Shown piece by piece: positions 8,563 to 16,848 of a DNA stretch of 64,000 nucleotides. The notes beneath the pieces were generated by a model. It saw nothing but the letters and a program-made list of their open reading frames with translations, searched no databases and had not been told where the DNA came from. The DNA is taken from NCBI RefSeq assembly GCF_011047135.1, contig NZ_CP049255.1:558001-622000 (forward strand), in the 5' to 3' direction. The position numbers were made by a program, and so were the translations under genes. Origin of the DNA: Microbacterium endophyticum. GTDB taxonomy: Bacteria > Actinomycetota > Actinomycetes > Actinomycetales > Microbacteriaceae. Each line of letters starts with the position of its first letter. Within the stretch, counting starts at the first letter, position 1.

Positions 8563-9888
8563 CCCGAATCCAAGTTCCCCGCACCGGATGCCTGGCGCGC
8601 ACCGACCGCACCCGGCCCGCTGGAGGCGACAGTGAGCGTGCCCGGCTCGAAGTCACTCACCAACCGGGAACTGATACTCGCAGCGATTGCCGATGGCCCG
8701 AGCCTCGTGCGGGCCCCGCTTCACTCGGATGATTCCGCGCGCATGGTGGATGCGCTTCGCGCTTTGGGCGTCGACGTCACCGAGCACACCGGTCGCGGCT
8801 CCTTCGGCCCCGATCTCGCGATCACACCACGCTGGCCGCTCCGCGGCGGAGGCGTCGTCGATTGCGGCCAAGCAGGAACCGTGATGCGTTTCGTCGCAGC
8901 TGTCGCAGGCTTTGCAGAGGGAGACGTGACACTCACGGCGCACGCAAGTGCGCTCCACCGTCCGATGGGCGAAATGATCAAAGCGCTCCGTAGCGTGGGC
9001 CTCGACATCGACGATGGAGGCTCGTGGGCGCTACCGTTCACTGTTCGCGGTCACGGACAGGTGCGCGGTGGCGAAGTGACCATGGATGCCAGTGCGTCAA
9101 GTCAGTTCGTATCTGGGCTGCTGCTCGCGGCCCCCCGCTTCGACGTCGGTCTCCATTTGATTCACAGTGGCAGCCGCCTACCGAGCATGCCTCATATCGA
9201 TATGACGGTCGAGACGCTGGCCCACCGGGGCGTGCATGTCGAACGCCCCACTTCCACCGAGTGGATCGTTCCTCCGATGCCGCCGCGCGCGAAAGACGTG
9301 TCAATCGAGCCTGATCTTTCGAATGCCGCACCGTTTTTGGCTGCCGCACTTGTCACCGCGGGAAGCGTCACGGTCACCGATTGGCCTGCTCACTCGACCC
9401 AGCCGGGAATTTTGTTGAGTGATCTCCTCACGAAGATGGGCGGCCGCGCATCACGTCGCGCTGGCGCACTCACAATCATCGGCACCGGACATATCAACGG
9501 GGTCGAGCTCGACCTGTCGGCGGCAGGGGAACTCGCCCCTACTCTCGTTGGGCTCGCGACGCTCGCCGACGCCCCATCGACATTTACTGGCATCGGCCAT
9601 CTGCGAGGGCACGAGACCGACCGACTTGCAGCGCTCGTCGCTGAGATTCGCGGCCTCGGCGGCGAGGCCGAAGAGCTGGCTGACGGCATCAGAGTCTTCC
9701 CACGTCCGATGCACGGCGGGCTTTGGCACGCGCACCACGATCACCGCATGGCAACGACTGGCGCGCTCATCGGTTTGGCCGTTCCGGGCGTTCACGTCGA
9801 CGACATCGGCACCACCGCGAAGACGATGCCGGAGTTTCCGGAATTGTGGCAGCAGCTTCTCGGAAGCATGGAGACAGGTACCGCGTGA
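8542..9888 (+). CDS. aroA: 3-phosphoshikimate 1-carboxyvinyltransferase (EPSP synthase)
   Basis: A 448-residue EPSP synthase of the shikimate pathway, joining PEP to shikimate-3-phosphate. Seen: PGSKSLTNRELILAA near residue 35 (substrate-binding Lys 37), DCGQAGTVMRFVAA at about 112 (the LGNAGTA region in other bacteria, here in the actinobacterial form), the SQFVSGLLLAAP segment and the late DHRMATTGALIGL motif. The start ATG 8542 is supported by the -10 hexamer 8 bases upstream. Its stop overlaps the rsgA start by four bases, the usual aroA-rsgA pairing in Actinobacteria. The stress-responsive sigR promoter is read from inside its first codons. Confidence 0.95.
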   Translation: MSIHGYSPESKFPAPDAWRAPTAPGPLEATVSVPGSKSLTNRELILAAIADGPSLVRAPLHSDDSARMVDALRALGVDVTEHTGRGSFGPDLAITPRWPLRGGGVVDCGQAGTVMRFVAAVAGFAEGDVTLTAHASALHRPMGEMIKALRSVGLDIDDGGSWALPFTVRGHGQVRGGEVTMDASASSQFVSGLLLAAPRFDVGLHLIHSGSRLPSMPHIDMTVETLAHRGVHVERPTSTEWIVPPMPPRAKDVSIEPDLSNAAPFLAAALVTAGSVTVTDWPAHSTQPGILLSDLLTKMGGRASRRAGALTIIGTGHINGVELDLSAAGELAPTLVGLATLADAPSTFTGIGHLRGHETDRLAALVAEIRGLGGEAEELADGIRVFPRPMHGGLWHAHHDHRMATTGALIGLAVPGVHVDDIGTTAKTMPEFPELWQQLLGSMETGTA

Positions 9889-10925
9889 GTTGGCTCAACG
9901 ACGACGACGATGACGACGCGGCTTTCGACGAGTCATCCATCCGTATGCGGCCAAACCCCAAAGCAAACCGTCCCCGCACGAAGCGTCGCCCCGCTCATGC
10001 CGATGCGCAGAGCGCTCGCGTCCTTGGCGTTGGACGGGGTAGATACACGGTATTAGTCGCAGAAGACACCCCAGAAGAGCACGAAGTGCTCGCTGTCCGC
10101 GCGCGCGAGCTGCGCAAGCGGCCGATCGTTACCGGTGACATCGCTCGAGTCGTCGGAGACACAACGGGCGAGCAGGGCACACTCTCCCGCATTATCGGTA
10201 TCGAAGATCGAAAAACACTGCTTCGGCGTAGCGCCGACGATACGGACCAGGTCGAGCGAGTAGTCGTCGCCAACGCCGACCAGATGCTCGTGGTCGTTGC
10301 GGCCGCTGACCCCGAGCCGCGCGCTCGACTCGTGGACAGATACCTCGTGGCGGCACTGGATGCGGGCATCCGCCCACTACTCGTGGTGACAAAAACAGAT
10401 CTCGCCGATCCGACGGCATTCTTGTCGCACTTCGAGGGCGTTGATCTCGACGTCTTTACAAGCGCAAAAGGTGAGATGCCTCTCGAGCGAATCGGGGCCG
10501 CGATCACGGGGCATTCGACCGTATTCGTCGGACACTCGGGCGTAGGAAAATCGACGCTGGTGAATGCGCTCGTTCCGTCAGCACAGCGTGCCACGGGCCA
10601 CGTCAACGATGTCACCGGTCGTGGACGGCACACATCCTCGTCGACGGTGTCGCTACGATACCGAGGCGCTGAGGGCAACGGCTGGGTAATCGATACTCCG
10701 GGCGTTCGCTCGTTCGGACTTGGTCACGTAGACCCGACACACATCATCGATGCGTTTACCGAACTCGCTGTCATCGCTCAAGACTGCCCGCGTGGATGCA
10801 CTCATCTGCCGGATGCGCCCGACTGCGCACTCCAAGAGGCGGTCGCAGACGGGCGCCTCGGCCCGACTGGCGCAGCACGGTTAGATTCGCTTCAGCGCCT
10901 ACTCACGACCTTCGCGACTGCGTAG
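9885..10925 (+). CDS. rsgA: Ribosome small-subunit-dependent GTPase A
   Basis: A 346-residue circularly permuted GTPase: an acidic N-terminal tail (six consecutive Asp around 6-11), an OB fold, the G4 motif TKTD (169-172) before the G1 P-loop GHSGVGKST (216-224), then DTPGVRSFG and a C-terminal zinc-binding Cys/His cluster (CPRGCTHLPDAPDC). RsgA acts in late 30S subunit maturation. The GTG start at 9885 overlaps the aroA stop (GTGA), which fixes the start even though the frame is open further upstream within aroA. It forms an operon with aroA. Confidence 0.93.
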   Translation: MSWLNDDDDDDAAFDESSIRMRPNPKANRPRTKRRPAHADAQSARVLGVGRGRYTVLVAEDTPEEHEVLAVRARELRKRPIVTGDIARVVGDTTGEQGTLSRIIGIEDRKTLLRRSADDTDQVERVVVANADQMLVVVAAADPEPRARLVDRYLVAALDAGIRPLLVVTKTDLADPTAFLSHFEGVDLDVFTSAKGEMPLERIGAAITGHSTVFVGHSGVGKSTLVNALVPSAQRATGHVNDVTGRGRHTSSSTVSLRYRGAEGNGWVIDTPGVRSFGLGHVDPTHIIDAFTELAVIAQDCPRGCTHLPDAPDCALQEAVADGRLGPTGAARLDSLQRLLTTFATA

Positions 10926-10975
10926 CGCCCAGAGATCCGCGTCCGGCGATCGAGGAGCAGCCACCCGACGCAGAT

Positions 10976-10981
10976 TAGGCT
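10976..10981 (+). promoter_or_regulatory. -10 element of leaderless bcp promoter
   Basis: TAGGCT, then 6 bases, then the GTG start at 10988. The layout is typical of a leaderless transcript, separate from aroA-rsgA. Confidence 0.55.
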
Positions 10982-10987
10982 TGCACT

Positions 10988-11458
10988 GTGACGAATCTTC
11001 AAGAGGGCACTCCGGCACCCGATTTCTCGCTGGTCAATCAAGACGAAACCATCGTCTCGCTCGCAGACCTCCGCGGTAAGCGCGTGATTCTCTATTTCTA
11101 CCCCGCGGCGATGACACCAGGGTGTACAACGCAAGCGTGCGACTTCCGTGACAGCCTCGCCCCCCTGCAGGCGGCGGGTTACACGGTGCTCGGAGTTTCT
11201 CGCGACTCAGCGGAGAAGCTCCGCGGTTTCCGAGAGCGCGACGGTATTACCTTCGATCTACTGAGTGATCCCGACCACTCGATTCATGAGGCTTACGGCG
11301 CATGGGGCGAAAAGAAGAACTACGGAAAGACCGTCGTCGGAGTTATTCGGTCGACCTATGTCATCGACGAGAACGGCCTCATTGAGCACGCGCTCAGGAA
11401 CGTGAAAGCTACCGGTCACGTTGCGCGCTTGCGCACGATGCTCGGTATCGCTGCATAA
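10988..11458 (+). CDS. bcp: Thioredoxin-dependent thiol peroxidase (Bcp/PrxQ)
   Basis: A 156-residue peroxiredoxin of the Bcp/PrxQ class, reducing H2O2 and organic hydroperoxides with thioredoxin. The peroxidatic Cys is C46 in MTPGCTTQACDFRD and the resolving Cys C51 lies five residues later, as in atypical 2-Cys PrxQ. Later family positions (LLSDPDHSIHEAYGAWGEK, GVIRSTYVID) are intact. A GTG start is chosen because a TAGGCT hexamer lies 6 bases before it. It may belong to the same redox-defence theme as the nearby sigR-rsrA, but no sigma-R promoter was seen in front of it. Confidence 0.92.
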   Translation: MTNLQEGTPAPDFSLVNQDETIVSLADLRGKRVILYFYPAAMTPGCTTQACDFRDSLAPLQAAGYTVLGVSRDSAEKLRGFRERDGITFDLLSDPDHSIHEAYGAWGEKKNYGKTVVGVIRSTYVIDENGLIEHALRNVKATGHVARLRTMLGIAA

Positions 11459-11465
11459 CCGCGAG

Positions 11466-11858
11466 TCAGAGGGATGCCGCGTCGCGGCCACGTCCGGCGC
11501 GCCACGCAACGAGGACCAGCGCGATGAAGGTTACGAGCGCCGGCAGCGCGATTCCGACTGCGACCAACGGGTGCGCAAACTCCCCCGTTGCAGCTCCGAG
11601 GGCTACCGCGAGTATCAGAAGCTGAGCAACGATACCCCCGGAACGTCCCCAGGATGCTCCGCGCGGAACGGCAACAGCGAACGCGGCAAGAGCGAATGCG
11701 CCGATCACCGTGAGTACAGCCAACGCGATAGCCGTCGTGATGGCTTCAGTGTCACCGCTGAGCATGGCAATGACTTGCCACGCTGTGAGCATCACGAGCC
11801 CGAAAGCTTCGAGAGCGAGAAGCGTTGCGGCGGTTCGAGTAATGCCGTCCTTGTGCAC
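11466..11858 (-). CDS. Small four-helix membrane protein, unknown function
   Basis: A 130-residue protein with four predicted hydrophobic segments (about 12-34, 42-65, 75-93 and 98-119) and a basic C-terminal tail ending WRAGRGRD. It resembles uncharacterised small integral membrane proteins common in Micrococcales; I recognise no functional motif. The frame is open upstream to 11984, but GTG 11858 is preceded by AGAGAGG at Shine-Dalgarno distance and starts the hydrophobic region sensibly. It converges on bcp with a 7-base gap and diverges from whiB1. Confidence 0.7.
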   Translation of the reverse strand: MHKDGITRTAATLLALEAFGLVMLTAWQVIAMLSGDTEAITTAIALAVLTVIGAFALAAFAVAVPRGASWGRSGGIVAQLLILAVALGAATGEFAHPLVAVGIALPALVTFIALVLVAWRAGRGRDAASL

Positions 11859-11949
11859 GTTCTCGCCTCTCTGTGTTTTGGATGCTGCTGCGACATTCTT
11901 CGCGCGAAACCCAAACGAAACAAGAGTTAACCCTTGATTCACCTTCGTG

Positions 11950-11987
11950 GCTGTGGGACGATGGGAAACGTCGTGTGCTCCCACAGC
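11950..11987. repeat. Inverted repeat (9-bp arms) upstream of whiB1
   Basis: GCTGTGGGA (11950-11958) and its perfect complement (11979-11987), 20 bases apart, lie in the 233-base spacer between the small membrane protein and whiB1, about 105 bases before the whiB1 start. It could be an operator or an mRNA leader hairpin. Nothing else recognisable was seen in this spacer. Confidence 0.5.
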
Positions 11988-12091
11988 GGCGTGGGGCGAG
12001 CAAGAGGCTCGCGCACCACAAAAGGATATCGGACGCTGTTCCGACCCTGAAATCGCCCGTTAAATCGTCGTCTGCCCCAAGGAGCACCACT

Positions 12092-12340
12092 ATGGATTGG
12101 CGTGACAAAGCCGCTTGTCTCACTGTCGACCCCGAATTGTTTTTTCCAGTAGGAAACACCGGGCCCGCTGTCGATCAGATCGAGAAAGCCAAGGCCGTGT
12201 GCTCTAGCTGCACCGTCACTGAAATTTGCCTGCAGTACGCGCTGGAGTCTGGACAAGACTCCGGTGTGTGGGGTGGCCTTTCCGAGGATGAGCGTCGTGC
12301 GCTCAAACGTCGGGCCGCCCGTGCCCGTCGCGCAAGCTGA
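12092..12340 (+). CDS. whiB1: WhiB1-like iron-sulfur transcriptional regulator
   Basis: An 82-residue WhiB protein. Four Fe-S cysteines are present (C9, then CxxC at 37/40, and C46), followed by the G(V/I)WGG turn (GVWGGLSEDERR) and a basic C-terminal DNA-binding tail (ALKRRAARARRAS). Length and N-terminus (MDWRDKAACLTVDPELFFPVG) match mycobacterial WhiB1, an essential regulator whose [4Fe-4S] cluster reacts with NO and which binds sigma region 4. The start is ATG 12092 with a GGAG Shine-Dalgarno sequence at 12081; the open frame upstream has no WhiB similarity. A strong terminator follows. Confidence 0.93.
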   Translation: MDWRDKAACLTVDPELFFPVGNTGPAVDQIEKAKAVCSSCTVTEICLQYALESGQDSGVWGGLSEDERRALKRRAARARRAS

Positions 12341-12350
12341 CCTATGCACG

Positions 12351-12390
12351 AGAAAGCCCCGCCGCTCATTTAGAGCCGCGGGGCTTTCTT
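12351..12390. terminator. Bidirectional rho-independent terminator (whiB1 / histidine kinase)
   Basis: A near-perfect stem (AGAAAGCCCCGC.. with its complement ending GGGGCTTTCTT) and a short AT loop, directly after whiB1 and before the converging kinase stop. The A-rich and T-rich flanks allow function on both strands. Confidence 0.85.
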
Positions 12391-12414
12391 GCGAGGTGTC
12401 CGAAGATTTGTGTC

Positions 12415-13908
12415 CTACGATTTGTCCCCGGCGATGTACCGAAGGGGAATATCGATCGTCACCTCGGTGCCGCTACCCATAATCGTGTGCCAGTCGATGG
12501 TTCCGCCAAGTTCACCCTGAATCAGCGTTCGCACGATCTGGGTGCCGAGCCCCCGGCCGACCTGGCCTTCCGGCAGACCCGAACCGGTGTCGCGTACGCG
12601 AACTTCGAGGCGTGTCTCGTTTCGATCAGCACTGATCTCTACGTCGCCCTCCCGGCCTGCGAGCCCGTGTTCGACGGCATTCGTGACGAGCTCGGTGAGC
12701 GCCAGTGACAACGGAGTCGCATACTCGCTGGGCAGGATGCCGAACTCCCCGGTGGTGCGCGTGCGCGCACGGGTTGTCGGGGAGGCCGCCACTTCTGCGA
12801 CGAGTTTCATGACGCGTGCGAAGACATCGTCGAAGTCGACATTTTGGGCGAGCCCCTCTGACAGAGTGTCGTGAACCACGGCGATTGCAGAGACTCGCCG
12901 CATCGCTTGCGTCAACGCGTCTCGCGCCTCGTCTGAGTGCGTGCGTCGGGCCTGGATACGCAGTAGCGATGCAACCGTCTGCAGATTGTTCTTGACTCGA
13001 TGATGTATCTCACGAATTGTTGCGTCTTTCGTGATGAGTTCCTGATCGCGGTGTCTAAGTTCGGTGACGTCTCGACACAAGACGATCGCGCCGATTCGGG
13101 TGCCATGATCCCGCAGTGGAATAGCGCGGAGCGAGACGGTGACGCCTCGCGCCTCAATGTCGCTCCGCCATGGCGCACGGCCGGTCGCGACCACAGGAAG
13201 CGACTCGTCGAACTGACGCTTGTCTGGGAGTATCTCCGTGATGACTTCGACGAGCGATTCTCCCTCGAGCTCGTCGTCGAAGCCCATTCGATTAAACGCC
13301 GACAGGGCGTTCGGGCTCGCGAAGGTTGTCGTGCCATCGACGTCGAGCCGGATAAGGCCATCTGATGCGCGCGGCGCACCACGACGCGGGGCGGTGGGCG
13401 CCGACATGTCGGGAAAGTCCGACGCGGCGATCATGCCGAAGAGCTCGTCTGCGCAGTCATTGAAAGTAATCTGCTGACGTGAGGGCGTCCGGGTCTCGCC
13501 GAGATTCGTGTGACGGGTCAGCACTCCGATAGCGGCTGCCGCCTCTCCCTTTCGAGGCCGGGTGCGGAGAATCGGCACAGCTCTGACTCGGGTCGGGGTT
13601 TCTTCGAACCAATCCGGAGAAGCCGAATCCACGATCTGACCGGTACGGTAGGCGTCGCGAACTTGAGTGCGCCATTGCGGGCGCACCTGATCGCCCACGA
13701 TGTCGCGGTAGAACAGCGTGGCCGCACCGCTGGGGCGAGTGTGGGCTACCGCGACGAATGAATCATCTGACGTCGGAACCCATACGACGATGTCGGCGAA
13801 CGCAAGATCGGCGAGTAACTGGCCGTCTCCGGCAAGACGGTGCAGCCACTCGATGTCAGCGTCATCGGAGAAGCCCTGGGCAGAGACGAGATCGCTAAGG
13901 GTCGACAC
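12415..13908 (-). CDS. pdtaS: PdtaS-type sensor histidine kinase (GAF-PAS-HisKA_2-HATPase)
   Basis: A 497-residue soluble kinase: an N-terminal GAF-like domain (about 1-165), a PAS domain (about 180-290), the HisKA_2/HWE-like dimerisation helix with the phospho-acceptor motif IREIHHRVKNNLQT (His 302/303), and a HATPase_c domain (TELVTNAVEHG near 400; GRGLGTQIV near 470). It matches mycobacterial PdtaS, which phosphorylates the antiterminator PdtaR, binds c-di-GMP and is inhibited by Cu/NO; the partner is not in this window. The GTG start at 13908 is supported by a TAGGCT hexamer 6 bases upstream. It does not have transmembrane segments. Confidence 0.88.
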   Translation of the reverse strand: MSTLSDLVSAQGFSDDADIEWLHRLAGDGQLLADLAFADIVVWVPTSDDSFVAVAHTRPSGAATLFYRDIVGDQVRPQWRTQVRDAYRTGQIVDSASPDWFEETPTRVRAVPILRTRPRKGEAAAAIGVLTRHTNLGETRTPSRQQITFNDCADELFGMIAASDFPDMSAPTAPRRGAPRASDGLIRLDVDGTTTFASPNALSAFNRMGFDDELEGESLVEVITEILPDKRQFDESLPVVATGRAPWRSDIEARGVTVSLRAIPLRDHGTRIGAIVLCRDVTELRHRDQELITKDATIREIHHRVKNNLQTVASLLRIQARRTHSDEARDALTQAMRRVSAIAVVHDTLSEGLAQNVDFDDVFARVMKLVAEVAASPTTRARTRTTGEFGILPSEYATPLSLALTELVTNAVEHGLAGREGDVEISADRNETRLEVRVRDTGSGLPEGQVGRGLGTQIVRTLIQGELGGTIDWHTIMGSGTEVTIDIPLRYIAGDKS

Positions 13909-13914
13909 GAGACC

Positions 13915-13920
13915 AGCCTA
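13915..13920 (-). promoter_or_regulatory. -10 element of leaderless pdtaS promoter
   Basis: TAGGCT on the minus strand with 6 bases before the GTG start at 13908, in the 29-base gap after the upstream ATPase gene. It indicates separate transcription from that gene. Confidence 0.55.
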
Positions 13921-13937
13921 CGTGCCCGGTGTGCATC

Positions 13938-15209
13938 TCACCGTCCCGCGGCAGCCGCGCGCCTCAGCGCACGTCTTGGCGAGTTGGAAGCCGAAGATGC
14001 CGCGACCACCGGTGACGACTGTGGCAATAGAGCCTCACCTGCGATGCGGCGAATGGCGTGTGTAATTGCTGATCGTGGAGCGATATCTCCTATTGCGCGG
14101 GATGCGAGCATCGCGGCATCCGCGGCTCGCGTGTCTTCCGGAATGAACCACACCTCGTGGATGCCAGCGAACCTCTCGAGCGTGCGGCGAATCTGTCCGC
14201 GCGCGTCGATTCCGAGCGCCCCTGGCCGAAGTCGATTGGCAATCGCCACGACGCGAGTGGTGCCAACCGTCGCGCGCAACTCCGAATACGCGCGCAAGAA
14301 GCGCGCAACGCCGGAGGGGTCGGCCGAAAATACGGCGACAACGACATCTGCGGCCGCAAGAGCTGTGAGTGTGGCTGCGTTTCGGCGCGGACCGTCGTGC
14401 AGGTCGCTCACGATCTCTTCATCGCGCTCCAGAGACGCCGAAACATCGATCACAGTGTGATCTGCCCAGAATCTGGATGCATGCAGCACCTGAGAGAGGC
14501 GGGATGCACTGATTTCAGGCCAGCGGGAGGCACGGTTGACCCCAGTGAGCACATCGAGACGCCCGTCGCTTCCTCCGACGCTCGTACTCACTCGCTCGAG
14601 CTCGGCGATATCGAGGCCACCGAACTCCGCTTGCCGACACGCCGCGGCAAGTCCTGGAGCCTCGTCCGACAGGCCCAGCGAAAGAGCCAAAGATGGCGCG
14701 TGCGTGTCGCCGTCGATGAGAGCGACATGCCGCCCTCCCCGAGAGAGTTCACGCGCGAGCTCGATCGATAAAACTGAGCGGCCGGGTGCACCGTGCGGGC
14801 CCCATATTGCGAGCACTCCGGGTGGAAGCCGGGGTGAACGGGCCGACTGGGGAGACTTCAGAGGTGCGTTCAAAGCTGCGACGATCTCTACAGCGCCTGC
14901 CCCGAGCTCGAGAGCTTCACCGAGCCCGAAGGCCGCAACAAGTCGGTGATCTGCCGGATCGGCACACAGCGCCACGATTCGGATCCCCGCTCTGTCACAC
15001 CAACCGACGCCAGCTGCGGTCAATGTACCGGGAGATGTTTGCAATAGAACCGCATCAACGTCGGTGGGCAACGCGGCGTCTTCTGACCCTCGCCCTGCCG
15101 CATCGATTGCATCGGCTGCGCACAGCGCGACAACGTCGACACCGTAACGAGGAAGATCTTCGCTGAGTTGCTCCGCGCGCCGAGAGTCAGCTGCGACGAT
15201 CACTCTCAC
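13938..15209 (-). CDS. CpaE/MinD-like P-loop ATPase with degenerate Walker A
   Basis: A 423-residue protein with a receiver-like N-terminal domain (about 1-115, starting MRVIVAADSRRAEQL) and a SIMIBI-type ATPase domain (about 128-380). The nucleotide-binding loop reads WGPHGAPGRSVLS (about 136-148) instead of KGGVGKT, so both the signature and P-loop lysines are absent; LIDGDTHAPSLA (Walker A') and the later VIDVSASLERDEE segment remain. This architecture resembles CpaE proteins of Flp/Tad pilus loci, but no tad genes lie nearby. The GTG start overlaps the upstream SAF gene stop by four bases. The role is unknown; it may localise an envelope machine together with its SAF partner. Confidence 0.75.
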   Translation of the reverse strand: MRVIVAADSRRAEQLSEDLPRYGVDVVALCAADAIDAAGRGSEDAALPTDVDAVLLQTSPGTLTAAGVGWCDRAGIRIVALCADPADHRLVAAFGLGEALELGAGAVEIVAALNAPLKSPQSARSPRLPPGVLAIWGPHGAPGRSVLSIELARELSRGGRHVALIDGDTHAPSLALSLGLSDEAPGLAAACRQAEFGGLDIAELERVSTSVGGSDGRLDVLTGVNRASRWPEISASRLSQVLHASRFWADHTVIDVSASLERDEEIVSDLHDGPRRNAATLTALAAADVVVAVFSADPSGVARFLRAYSELRATVGTTRVVAIANRLRPGALGIDARGQIRRTLERFAGIHEVWFIPEDTRAADAAMLASRAIGDIAPRSAITHAIRRIAGEALLPQSSPVVAASSASNSPRRALRRAAAAGR

Positions 15210-15832
15210 GGCGCGGCCCCTCCCGTCGGCACAATCGATATCCGCGATTCCTGCGCGATCGCATCAAGTACATCTGCGACATCCGCCCGAGGGATCACCA
15301 CCTCGACCTGTGTACCGCTTTGGCCGATGACCGCGTCCTCCTCGTCGATCAGCGCCACTATCGCGTCACCGATAAGAATTCGGGGTGCGCCGTATGCGCC
15401 CGCTTCGCTCAGCGGCGTGGCCCATATCTCGACAGTGGAACCCGTGTCTACAGTGCCGGGGATAGCGATGCTGCTCGTCAGCGTGATTGTCGTGGAGCTG
15501 GCTGTCGCTGGCGCACCTAAAGCGTTCGAGGGCACGAGCTCGCCGCTCTCGATCGTTCGAAGCGCGACCGCGTCAGCGGGCAGCGCATCGGGCGAGAGAT
15601 ACGCATCGATCTGACCGAGAGCGACGTCGACTATTCGAAGGTCTGATGTGTCGATCTTCTCACCAGGCACGATCGTGCGGGATGCCGCCAGCATCGGCAC
15701 CGTTGTCTGAGCAGCCGCAACGACCGCCCAGACACCAGCAATCGAGAGGGCGATCAATCCGATGCCGAGGAGAAAACGGACGTCGCCCCATACACGGCGG
15801 GGACGCACCTGAGGCTGCGTACGCGAAGTCAT
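15206..15832 (-). CDS. SAF-domain membrane protein (CpaB/FlgA-like)
   Basis: A 208-residue protein with a short basic N-terminus, one transmembrane helix (about 20-42) and an extracytoplasmic SAF domain (about 48-112; LAASRTIVPGEKIDTSDLRIVDV, then ESGELVPSNALG). SAF domains occur in CpaB pilus-assembly and FlgA proteins, where they act in secretion or assembly at the cell surface. It is translationally coupled (GTGA overlap) to the CpaE-like ATPase, paralleling cpaB-cpaE pairing, although other pilus genes are not seen. The start is ATG 15832; the upstream gap holds a perfect DnaA-box 9-mer. Confidence 0.78.
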   Translation of the reverse strand: MTSRTQPQVRPRRVWGDVRFLLGIGLIALSIAGVWAVVAAAQTTVPMLAASRTIVPGEKIDTSDLRIVDVALGQIDAYLSPDALPADAVALRTIESGELVPSNALGAPATASSTTITLTSSIAIPGTVDTGSTVEIWATPLSEAGAYGAPRILIGDAIVALIDEEDAVIGQSGTQVEVVIPRADVADVLDAIAQESRISIVPTGGAAP

Positions 15833-15871
15833 CGCCCAATAGTGGCTGAGCTTCGCCCCAGGCGACAGCGG

Positions 15872-15880
15872 TTATCCACA
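15872..15880 (+). promoter_or_regulatory. DnaA-box 9-mer (TTATCCACA)
   Basis: A perfect consensus DnaA box in the 90-base spacer between the divergent SAF and helix-turn-helix genes. A single box is not an origin; it may be a DnaA regulatory or titration site, or chance. Confidence 0.45.
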
Positions 15881-15922
15881 GCACCGCGCGTGCGGACGCC
15901 GATGTCGCCTCGGACGCGGATA

Positions 15923-16213
15923 ATGAACAACATGCCCGAATCCCCCATGCCCGGCGCGCGTTTACTCGCGCCCGCGCAGGTCGCGGAAATGCTCGCGCTG
16001 TCGGTTGACGATGTGGTTTCGCTCGTGCTCGAAGCGCGCCTGCGTGGGTCGCGAGTCGGCACTCCCGGGCAGTGGCGCATCGAGTCCGAGAGTGTCGTGG
16101 AATACCTCGACGAGCAGGCAGAGGAAGCGCGAAGAATTGCGCTGTGGCGCCAGTCAAATGCTGCGAGTTTTCCCGAACTCTGGGGTCGGGGTCACGTGAG
16201 CCGGCCGGACTGA
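15923..16213 (+). CDS. Small helix-turn-helix (MerR/excisionase-like) DNA-binding protein
   Basis: A 96-residue protein with a helix-turn-helix of the excisionase/BldC-like type (LLAPAQVAEMLALSVDDVVSLVLEARLRGSRVGTPGQWRI, about residues 14-53), then a helical segment rich in Glu/Arg. Such proteins bind DNA as small dimers and act in developmental regulation (BldC) or excision; there is no integrase near, so a regulatory role is more likely. ATG 15923 is chosen; ATG 15932 is an alternative. It is divergent from the SAF-ATPase pair and plausibly controls it. Confidence 0.75.
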   Translation: MNNMPESPMPGARLLAPAQVAEMLALSVDDVVSLVLEARLRGSRVGTPGQWRIESESVVEYLDEQAEEARRIALWRQSNAASFPELWGRGHVSRPD

Positions 16214-16230
16214 CTTGCCAAGTATGCGAG

Positions 16231-16809
16231 TCACGTCGAGTCGACGCGGACCCATGCTGTCACGTTAAAAGGCACGAGCCGCGCCCCGGTTACTTGGCTC
16301 TCACGTCGCGAAGTACCGCGATCATGAAGAGCAAGCTCGAGATGGTCGACGCCCGCTCGATCGATCGTTCCAGAGAGCTGCTTTCCGTCGCTGAGAGTGA
16401 CCGTCACCGGACGTCTGCGCCGCATGAGGTCCCGCATGACGAAACCCCACGTCATGGTGTCTTCAAGGGCACGACGCGGCGAATCTGAATTGCGCGTCGT
16501 ACTCGCCACAATCGCGCGCTCGATGCCGATCAAGGTCACCGCACTGAGGTGTATCAGGACTCCCCCGAATGTCGCGTCGTCAAGCGCAAACCAGTCAGCT
16601 CCCACGACCGTCAGCGTTCCCGAAACGTCGCCGCCTCTCGTCGAGACCCGAATAAACGCGTGCGCGGAGGCAAAAGTCCGCAGCCGATCGCGGAGTGCGA
16701 TCGATGCAAGCCGCAATCTTTCGGACTCATTGTCGAGTGCTGCTCGTTCTGCTTCCTGCTCGCGGACAAATTGGTGCTCCATGTCTTCAAAGAACCGATC
16801 CCACTGCAC
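16231..16809 (-). CDS. Conserved actinobacterial protein with possible Sm-like/beta-barrel fold, unknown function
   Basis: A 192-residue soluble protein with no recognised catalytic motif. The N-terminal 40 residues are helical and charged (EDMEHQFVREQEAERAALD); two beta-rich segments follow (VSTRGGDVSGTLTVVGADWFALDD near 55-80 and VTVTLSDGKQLSGTIDRAGVDHLELAL near 134-160) that look like repeated SH3/Sm-like strands of the form hydrophobic-G-x-L-x-x-V-(D/G)-x-D. That repeat pattern is my reading of the sequence, not a database match. The GTG start is supported by TAGTGT 6 bases upstream. It converges on the helix-turn-helix gene with a 17-base gap. Confidence 0.6.
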   Translation of the reverse strand: MQWDRFFEDMEHQFVREQEAERAALDNESERLRLASIALRDRLRTFASAHAFIRVSTRGGDVSGTLTVVGADWFALDDATFGGVLIHLSAVTLIGIERAIVASTTRNSDSPRRALEDTMTWGFVMRDLMRRRRPVTVTLSDGKQLSGTIDRAGVDHLELALHDRGTSRRESQVTGARLVPFNVTAWVRVDST

Positions 16810-16815
16810 GCATGG

Positions 16816-16821
16816 ACACTA
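16816..16821 (-). promoter_or_regulatory. -10 element of leaderless promoter for the 192-residue protein
   Basis: TAGTGT on the minus strand, 6 bases before the GTG start at 16809. Confidence 0.4.
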
Positions 16822-16848
16822 CGACACCGGATTACGCCGCCGCCAGGG

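Noticed and set aside
15923..16213. Excisionase of a mobile element
   Set aside because: The helix-turn-helix resembles excisionases, but there is no integrase or att repeat; a BldC-like regulator is more likely.
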